Shown here in pieces: positions 58,452 to 64,000 of a stretch of DNA of 64,000 nucleotides (within the stretch, counting starts at the first letter, position 1; the number at the start of each line of letters is the position of its first letter). This DNA comes from Cyanophora paradoxa (taxonomy: Eukaryota; Glaucocystophyceae; Cyanophorales; Cyanophoraceae): positions 62,001-126,000 of the forward strand of contig QPMI01000199.1 of the NCBI GenBank assembly GCA_004431415.1, read 5' to 3'. Both the position numbers and the translations under genes were made by a program. Under the pieces are notes generated by a model. The model was not told the DNA's origin and made no database searches. It worked only from the letters and a program-made list of their open reading frames with translations.

Positions 58452-59765
58452 ATGGAGACTAACAGCCAATTCCAGCGCCCAACGCTGAAATCTATGCTCA
58501 CCACCGATGACTACAAGGATTATTTCCTAAACAAGTCGCTGGTCATTGGAACGTCCTCTGGCACTAAGCCACTTCGAGTTCTGGTCGCCCCCGATACCGA
58601 ACCAACCAATGCCCTCGGTAACCGAGTAGTTTTCAAGATCCCCCGCTACCATTTCCTGAATGGTCTCGCGCTGCAACTCGACCTTAACCCGATCACCCTC
58701 ACTGATCTCACGAATGGTGTCGCTGGAACTACTGGCTACCTTCGCGTTATTGGATCGTTAATTAAGCGCATTGAAATCTCTCACGCTTCATTCCGCTATG
58801 TTGTCCCGGAAGATTTCGTCACCCAGTATTTTCTACTGATGACTGAACAGGGCGAACTCGATAAGAAACTTCGCTATGTGGGTGGTCTTGTCGGAACCGC
58901 TGGTAACACTGTCGGTGGAACCTACGAAATCGATTTACCCTCTCCTTTCGAGAAGGCGATGTTCCCACTTTGCGCTCTGAACTCTGAGATCACAGTAGAA
59001 ATCGAATTCAAGGCGCAAGGGGATGGTATCATTGAGGATGTAAACAATGTTGCTAATATTGCGGTAACCAACAATGGCGCTTCCCTTCAAGTGCTGAAAC
59101 CCCGCGTTATTTGCAAGGTCGTAAATGCCGATGAGGCGGTTGTATCTGAGACCATTGCCCGTGTTAAATCGACTGGCATCGCGATCCCCTACAACGAAAT
59201 CGGTTTCCTACACACAGATTTCCAGCCGACCGCCTCCGGTTCGCGAGTCAATCTCTCGCAACTCACAGGTGCGGGTCTCATCCACACTCTCGTATTCTCT
59301 GTGCGCCAAAACGCGAAGACGAAGGTGAACAATGGAACTCTCTCGGTTCTGGCTCCTCGTGCGCTCAGAACCAACGCCGTAAGCTTCTATGTGGAACTCA
59401 ACAATAACCGCCTTTACTCGAATACTTCGCTTCCTCTCATGATTGCCGCGACCGAACTTCAAGATAAATATAATTCGGCGATCTTTACCGAGAGCACAAG
59501 CTACCCCGCTCTCACTGGCATTTACTTCGGTGCTGGAAACGGAAAGGCGTCGCTTCTCAACCAAGAGAACACGGGCTACATCGATGCCACAGGCACATCG
59601 GCGTTCGATCTGGTCTTCGAATTCAACGGTGTCACAACGGCAGCCGAAGGTTCATCAGAATGGTATGCGGGTGCCGCTTATCAGAAGATGCAAATTCAGT
59701 GCATTGCCCTTGCTCATAACATAATGATAATTGGTGCCGACGGAATCAGGCGTGTAAGTAGCTAA
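58452..59765 (+). CDS. mcp: Major capsid protein, double jelly-roll type
   Basis: A 437-residue protein with an ATG at 58452. It is the ortholog of the element B capsid protein: LGTSSGTKPL..VLVAPD, GNRVVFKIPRYHF, KRIEISHASFRYVVPEDF and the closing IIGADGIRRV. The gene is uninterrupted. It lies between the penton-like gene and the ATPase, as in a standard morphogenesis cluster. GC-rich third positions distinguish it from the element B gene. Confidence 0.87.
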   Translation: METNSQFQRPTLKSMLTTDDYKDYFLNKSLVIGTSSGTKPLRVLVAPDTEPTNALGNRVVFKIPRYHFLNGLALQLDLNPITLTDLTNGVAGTTGYLRVIGSLIKRIEISHASFRYVVPEDFVTQYFLLMTEQGELDKKLRYVGGLVGTAGNTVGGTYEIDLPSPFEKAMFPLCALNSEITVEIEFKAQGDGIIEDVNNVANIAVTNNGASLQVLKPRVICKVVNADEAVVSETIARVKSTGIAIPYNEIGFLHTDFQPTASGSRVNLSQLTGAGLIHTLVFSVRQNAKTKVNNGTLSVLAPRALRTNAVSFYVELNNNRLYSNTSLPLMIAATELQDKYNSAIFTESTSYPALTGIYFGAGNGKASLLNQENTGYIDATGTSAFDLVFEFNGVTTAAEGSSEWYAGAAYQKMQIQCIALAHNIMIIGADGIRRVSS

Positions 59766-59823
59766 GGAATTCGTGCGATTACCACATTCAGTCTTATTTT
59801 TCTATTGTTTTTATAGTGAAAGA

Positions 59824-60690
59824 ATGCAAAAAGGGACGACGCCCATAGATCTTGAAGAATGGAACCCGAAACAGAGGGTGAAACTTCCCGCACGATTTCT
59901 CCTATTGGCGAAAACCAATTGTGGTAAATCGGTATTCTTAAAGTGGCTGATCAAAGAACTCGAAGACCAGATCTCATACGTTCTGGTCTTTTGTCCAACG
60001 AGTTTCAACGGTTTCTGGGGACAAATTACAGACGAAGTGCATGACACCTGGAAACCGGAATATGTAGAGTCGATCATAGAAGCCCGCAAAAAAGCCATCA
60101 TTGCGGGTAAGAAACCAAAGAATATTCTCATTGTGCTCGACGATTGTTTGGAGTCCGGAACGATCGATCTTTCGCGCGATCATTTGCTAAATAAATTGAT
60201 GGCGCAAGGTCGTCATACTTTTTGCAGCGTGGCTTTAATATCGCAGAAACTAACAAAGCTTTCAACGATCATTCGCAGCAATGCGGAGTATATCATATTC
60301 CTAAGCTGGTCAAACATGCGAGAGTTTGAAGCATATCACGAAGAGTTCGGGAACATGGATAAAGAGAGTTTTAAGCGCATGTTCCAAGAATTCTGTCATA
60401 GCTACCAAGCGATCATTCACGATAATACGGGGTATTCTGTGCGATGGTGGGTCGAAAAAGCCGATATGATCGATGACCATCCGTTTACTAAATTCCACAA
60501 GCGGGCGGCTTTTGAAGAAAAGAAGCGCAAACAGCAAGAGGAGCAAGCATCAAAACCGCCGCCTGTCAAAGATTCGACAACTGTATGCAAAACTTTATCC
60601 AAATTTGAGCGTGAGCTTGAAGGTATCCCCAAACTTTCGCAAATTTCGCCCAAGAAAAAGAAAATGTTAATCAAGTGTAAGAAAAGATAA
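59824..60690 (+). CDS. A32-like genome-packaging ATPase
   Basis: A 288-residue protein. The ATG at 59824 follows TTTTTATAGTGAAAGA; a longer reading starts at a GTG. Walker A reads AKTNCGKS, with alanine in place of the first glycine, and Walker B is ILIVLDD. The LISQKLTKL and TIIRSNAEYIIFLS segments match the element B ATPase. The C-terminus is basic and ends KKKKMLIKCKKR, possibly DNA-binding. Confidence 0.88.
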   Translation: MQKGTTPIDLEEWNPKQRVKLPARFLLLAKTNCGKSVFLKWLIKELEDQISYVLVFCPTSFNGFWGQITDEVHDTWKPEYVESIIEARKKAIIAGKKPKNILIVLDDCLESGTIDLSRDHLLNKLMAQGRHTFCSVALISQKLTKLSTIIRSNAEYIIFLSWSNMREFEAYHEEFGNMDKESFKRMFQEFCHSYQAIIHDNTGYSVRWWVEKADMIDDHPFTKFHKRAAFEEKKRKQQEEQASKPPPVKDSTTVCKTLSKFERELEGIPKLSQISPKKKKMLIKCKKR

Positions 60691-60692
60691 TC

Positions 60693-61376
60693 ATGGTCTA
60701 CCGAAAGAAGCCTCAAACCATTCAAACGGTCGCTTCTGGTAATCCTAATCGCGGACTTGAAGAGTCTGGATTAACGTCGGGCGGCGGTCTCGAAATGCCC
60801 GAATATCTTATAGACACTTCGCCAGAAGAGGTCGCCAAGCAAGAGGCGATTATTGCGAGTGCCACCGCGGACAAGGGAAACCAAGATAGCGGTAAACGCC
60901 AAATGGACGATTTAGCTACTGTAAAACCACAGATTGGAGGCGGCTCCATCGATGAAGCAACCGACAAAGTACTAAAAGCGCAAGTTGTCGCAAGCCAGCA
61001 CAAAACGCAAGACGTCCCAAAAGCCGCCGAAACTGAGCTTAAAAAGCGCGGATCCTATCAAAAACACACGGTTCCTGTCGACGTTGTCATGAGCTTTGAA
61101 GAGAAAGTGCGAGACCTTGAAATGAAAGTGTCAAACTACGAGAAATGGATGCAAGATTATAACGAACGCAAGAAATTAAAGGGGCTCGTGAAGAAAGAGA
61201 TCTCCAAACTCGGATTAAAGCAAAAGGTCGACGTAGAGGAGATTAAAAAGGAGGAAAAGACAGATGCGCAAGCCGTAACGCGTCAGCAATCGGTCGCCCC
61301 GCAATATGCACATATAGTGCCGACTGCACCAGCGAATTTCGCGGCAATGCTCGGTGGTAAACGCCATATCCGCTAA
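60693..61376 (+). CDS. Scaffold-like coiled-coil protein
   Basis: A 227-residue protein with an ATG at 60693, two bases after the ATPase stop. The N-terminus is low-complexity. A coiled coil around residues 130-190 (VRDLEMKVSNYEKWM, KLKGLVKKEISKLG) matches the element B protein at 39923. The C-terminus is Ala/Pro-rich. Its TAA overlaps the next start codon by one base. Confidence 0.62.
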   Translation: MVYRKKPQTIQTVASGNPNRGLEESGLTSGGGLEMPEYLIDTSPEEVAKQEAIIASATADKGNQDSGKRQMDDLATVKPQIGGGSIDEATDKVLKAQVVASQHKTQDVPKAAETELKKRGSYQKHTVPVDVVMSFEEKVRDLEMKVSNYEKWMQDYNERKKLKGLVKKEISKLGLKQKVDVEEIKKEEKTDAQAVTRQQSVAPQYAHIVPTAPANFAAMLGGKRHIR

Positions 61377-61525
61377 TGGCTGTGAATATCCGCAAGGCAA
61401 AGCTGAACCCGCCCGTATTTAGAGCGTGTCTTAATGTGAATGCCCTTGCAAAACGGGCACGTCGGCTCCATAAACAGCATTATAAGGTCGACCAACTCAT
61501 AAGGAAACACACGAGCAAGCAATAG
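61376..61525 (+). CDS. Small basic protein (49 aa)
   Basis: The ATG at 61376 overlaps the preceding TAA (TAATG), and the frame ends in TAG at 61525. The product is rich in Arg, Lys and His (RKAKLNPP, KRARRLHKQHYK, IRKHTSKQ), which suggests DNA or RNA binding, such as genome condensation. Overlap-coupled starts suggest translation by reinitiation. No equivalent was seen in element B. Confidence 0.45.
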   Translation: MAVNIRKAKLNPPVFRACLNVNALAKRARRLHKQHYKVDQLIRKHTSKQ

Positions 61526-61580
61526 CCTCATTCCCTTTTATTTTCTCACATATTTAATACGTTGTCCAATTGTAGGATTG

Positions 61581-61970
61581 ATGAATTTCATCACACAATG
61601 CATTGAGATGTTTCAGCTTCATGTCGTGTCTAATTGTCACAGTCCCTGCTGCGATACAACCGTGGAGGTTGACATATCTGATGGCGAAGAGAATGGAGAT
61701 AGGCGCCTTTCTGTTATTTCGACCACTCACACGAACACCCCCACAAGATCACGAAGAGGGTCACCTGCGCCACCTCACACTAACACCCCTCCAAAATCAC
61801 GAAGAGGGTCGCCTGCCCCGGTAGCTGCCCAAATAGAGGATGTGCATATAGAGTTTATAAGGAGGCGCTTATATCCTCACATAGTAAATGGTCATTTTCG
61901 CGCTGACTCGCCATTGCCAACATTGGAGCGAATGGCATCAGAAAGCGATGAAGAATGGAAAGGATATTAA
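61581..61970 (+). CDS. Protein with conserved LHVVSNCHSxCC motif
   Basis: A 129-residue ortholog of 39628-39900, with an ATG at 61581. EMFQLHVVSNCHSPCCDTTVE and an acidic SDGEEN stretch are shared. It then contains two 18-residue repeats (HTNTPTRSRRGSPAP-like and HTNTPPKSRRGSPAP-like) absent from element B, and a C-terminal helical segment ending in acidic residues. Strong conservation is confined to the first 35 residues. Confidence 0.6.
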   Translation: MNFITQCIEMFQLHVVSNCHSPCCDTTVEVDISDGEENGDRRLSVISTTHTNTPTRSRRGSPAPPHTNTPPKSRRGSPAPVAAQIEDVHIEFIRRRLYPHIVNGHFRADSPLPTLERMASESDEEWKGY

Positions 61971-62067
61971 TTTTTGTGGTGCTGTTATCGCTCCGAGCGC
62001 AAAAATTGAAGGTTTCGGTAAAAGGTATATAAGGGCAAGGGAAATAATACAGAGTGACAAAAAACTA

Positions 62068-62081
62068 TTTTCTCCGGTTAT
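62068..62081 (+). promoter_or_regulatory. Promoter-like motif TTTTCTCCGGTTAT, copy 1
   Basis: A 14-bp word ends five bases before the ATG of the AT-hook gene. An exact copy precedes the polymerase gene at 62637. A TATATAAGGGC box lies upstream near 62025. I infer a class-specific promoter or 5' leader signal. Confidence 0.5.
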
Positions 62082-62086
62082 AGTAA

Positions 62087-62500
62087 ATGGCGAAACCCAA
62101 GATTTCAAACCAAGAGGCAATGGCGGCACAGCAGGAAAAGCGCAGACCCGGGCGACCGAAAAAGGTGATTTCAGAAGAGGAGAAGGCGGAGAGATTAAGA
62201 TTAAAACGCGAGAAAGATGCCGAGCGGCAGCGAAACAAGCATCAGAGACAGAAACAGGAGCGATTAGCCGCCGGAGAGGCTACGATATTCACCCCGGAGC
62301 AGCTACAAAAGATTGCAATTCGTAAACAGCAGCGATACCAAGACGATGAAGAGTATCGGGAGAAAATCCGAGAGAAGGCACGTGAATACCAACGCAGAAA
62401 GAGAGCGGAACGCAAGCTGAACCCACCCGCTAAACCTCAGCCGCAAAAGCCAGCTGGAAGACCCCGAAAGCATGTGGTCGAGAACGCGAAAAATTCGTAG
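62087..62500 (+). CDS. Basic AT-hook protein
   Basis: A 137-residue ortholog of 38920-39246, with an ATG at 62087. It has two AT-hook cores: RRPGRPKK near the start and AGRPRKH near the end. Between them are a KAERLRLKREKDAERQRNKH helix, a TPEQLQKIAIRKQQRYQDD segment and EEYREKIREKAREYQRRKR. Element B has only the C-terminal hook. Likely binds AT-rich DNA. Confidence 0.65.
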   Translation: MAKPKISNQEAMAAQQEKRRPGRPKKVISEEEKAERLRLKREKDAERQRNKHQRQKQERLAAGEATIFTPEQLQKIAIRKQQRYQDDEEYREKIREKAREYQRRKRAERKLNPPAKPQPQKPAGRPRKHVVENAKNS

Positions 62501-62636
62501 CGAAAAGTACCGTACGATGCAAAAAATGATTAATTTTTTTACCTCCCTTTTTATTCCCCGTATCGTTCAAAAAAGCACTTAAAGAATTGGCGACAAGGGT
62601 ATGAAAAGGAGAATTTGGTAGATTGCGCCGAAATTA

Positions 62637-62650
62637 TTTTCTCCGGTTAT
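62637..62650 (+). promoter_or_regulatory. Promoter-like motif TTTTCTCCGGTTAT, copy 2
   Basis: An exact 14-bp copy of 62068-62081, ending 19 bases before the polymerase ATG. The following TTTTAAAAGAA is TATA-like. Confidence 0.5.
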
Positions 62651-62669
62651 TTTAAAAGAACTAATAGAG

Positions 62670-64000
62670 ATGCCGCGCGCAACCAACAGAATCGCTAACA
62701 ATGTTCGGGATGAAATTATCGGATACATTATGCAGGGATTGAGTCAGGATTTGCTAACCGAAGAACAGGCGCATTGGGCGATGCACAACACAATGAATCG
62801 GAAGCCCAAGCTCCAAACGCTGATCGACATTCGGGACACTCTGAAAGGCATCATTAATCCCCGCGTTTTCCGCAGGGCAGAGCGGAAAGAGAAGCGCGCC
62901 GCTCGCACCCAAGTTAATATAGAAAAGCAAAAGCAAAAAGAACAAGAGGCGAAGCGTTTACAGCGCTTCGATCGCAAACAAGAACAGAAACGGGCGAAAG
63001 AAGCGAAGCTCCAAGCGAAGCAATTCAAAGGACAGCTAAAAGCGGTAGAGGATGCGATTAAACGCACTATTCTCGATCCAATCGCCCAATATGATCCGGA
63101 AACTCTCGCAACAATTACGTTCAAGATGTGGGCACCTGGATCCGGTGCTCGGTCGTCGGAGGTAATTGTTATTCCCGGAATTCCCGGAACATATATAAAA
63201 GACAAAACCTTTGTCACCTACCAGAATATAAGAGAGACAGTTTCGGTGAGGGTGTTGCGAAACTTTGCTCTGGCAAAGATCGATAGAGTGTATGGAATTC
63301 TCACCGCTCAAAATCGTTATTATTCGGAAGAGAGAGATTCAATCTTCGATTTACTCGAAAACTACGATGAATTGAAGATTGGTCTGGGAACTTTCGGACA
63401 AGCATACGAGATGTTCTTCTTTAAGACACCACCAACCGAGGAACAGAAAAAACTACGCAAAGGTTTCGATGATTTTGGCGGCAGTGTCGATGATGCCTTT
63501 ATAACTGTTCATGAGGTCGTGATCTATGGGGACGAAGGTGTCGAAGATGACGGAGCCGGTGCTATACCTGGAAATCGCTATGCGTTTCTGGATGAGGAGC
63601 TAATGGACAGTATGCGATGCACCGCGATTATGAGCAAATTCACAGACTACACATTAAATCCAAACGCGTCTGAGTTCGAAGATGTTATTGAGCTTCCCAA
63701 ATCATCGACATCTAACGCTTGCGGCTACGATATGATCATCTCCACATGGGGAGCGTCCATTAAGAAGTGTCAGGAGGCGCCAAAACCGCGATATACTGAC
63801 TTAACTATGTCGTACGACGGTCTCTATAAATTCTTTCACGGTCGTGAACGCACACCTGACGACTCTCTGGCTCTCACCCTCCGCCATATCGAGAAATTCT
63901 GTAAGAGAATTCAGACAGGCTTCCGCGTCTTTGATGTCGACGGAAAGTTAATATACAAATTCGCGGCAGAATCAATTAACAAAAATATCAATCCCCGTAA
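62670..64000 (+). CDS. polB: Protein-primed family B DNA polymerase, N-terminal part (runs off window)
   Basis: The frame opens at the ATG at 62670 and stays open for 443 codons to the window end. MPRATNRIANNVRDEIIG and MNRKPKLQTLIDI match the first residues of the element A and B polymerases. Near the end SNACGYDMIIS corresponds to their NIDxxCF segment, and FRVFDVDGKLIYKF precedes a conserved NPR. A lysine/arginine-rich coiled coil (residues about 75-130) and extra sequence make this N-terminal region about 100 residues longer than in element B. The catalytic palm lies outside the window. By gene order with element B a helicase would be expected here. It is absent or further right. Confidence 0.72.
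   Translation, partial: MPRATNRIANNVRDEIIGYIMQGLSQDLLTEEQAHWAMHNTMNRKPKLQTLIDIRDTLKGIINPRVFRRAERKEKRAARTQVNIEKQKQKEQEAKRLQRFDRKQEQKRAKEAKLQAKQFKGQLKAVEDAIKRTILDPIAQYDPETLATITFKMWAPGSGARSSEVIVIPGIPGTYIKDKTFVTYQNIRETVSVRVLRNFALAKIDRVYGILTAQNRYYSEERDSIFDLLENYDELKIGLGTFGQAYEMFFFKTPPTEEQKKLRKGFDDFGGSVDDAFITVHEVVIYGDEGVEDDGAGAIPGNRYAFLDEELMDSMRCTAIMSKFTDYTLNPNASEFEDVIELPKSSTSNACGYDMIISTWGASIKKCQEAPKPRYTDLTMSYDGLYKFFHGRERTPDDSLALTLRHIEKFCKRIQTGFRVFDVDGKLIYKFAAESINKNINPR

Overview
This window looks like nuclear DNA of a microbial eukaryote carrying at least three endogenous viruses of the Polinton/Maverick and Polinton-like virus type, plus one nested Ty3/gypsy LTR retrotransposon. The viral signature is direct: protein-primed family B DNA polymerases, DD35E retroviral-type integrases, D5-type primase-helicases, a GIY-YIG nuclease, and two copies of a capsid module (double-jelly-roll major capsid protein, two minor capsid/penton-like proteins, A32-like packaging ATPase). 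I cannot name the host. The retrotransposon, and a probable intron-containing gene inside it, are GC- and CpG-rich, unlike the AT-rich viral DNA.

Layout. Element A (1 to about 18.2 kb, left end outside the window) holds the C-terminus of a helicase, a polymerase gene with two in-frame stops, a small DUF723-like protein, a long block of leftward phage-like fibre genes, a patatin phospholipase, the integrase and a complete S-adenosylmethionine decarboxylase. A retrotransposon of about 10.5 kb (18424-28924) has near-identical LTRs and a 4-bp target duplication. Element B (28.9-46.8 kb) is strongly CpG-poor. It carries integrase, polymerase, GIY-YIG nuclease, RING protein, primase-helicase, two AT-hook proteins, small conserved proteins, ATPase, major capsid, two minor capsid proteins, patatin, and a fibre gene cut off after about 85 codons. 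After a junction of about 0.5 kb, element C (47.3 kb to beyond the end) runs in mirror order: leftward fibres, patatin, minor capsids, major capsid, ATPase, scaffold-like and AT-hook proteins, then the N-terminal part of a polymerase still open at the window end.

How the genes fit together. Polymerase, primase-helicase and nuclease replicate the element, integrase inserts it, and ATPase plus capsid proteins build and fill the particle. The fibres and the patatin fused to a discoidin-like domain form a conserved entry-like block next to the capsid genes. Every element also carries imperfect palindromes of about 90-115 bp built from element-specific short repeats. In A and B they sit just past the helicase 3' end and again at the integrase end, which suggests a shared cis-acting structure whose sequence differs between elements.

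Many genes are split by single-base indels, several in homopolymers, including genes of the young retrotransposon. Some of these breaks may be assembly errors. The nonsense codons in element A are better candidates for real decay.
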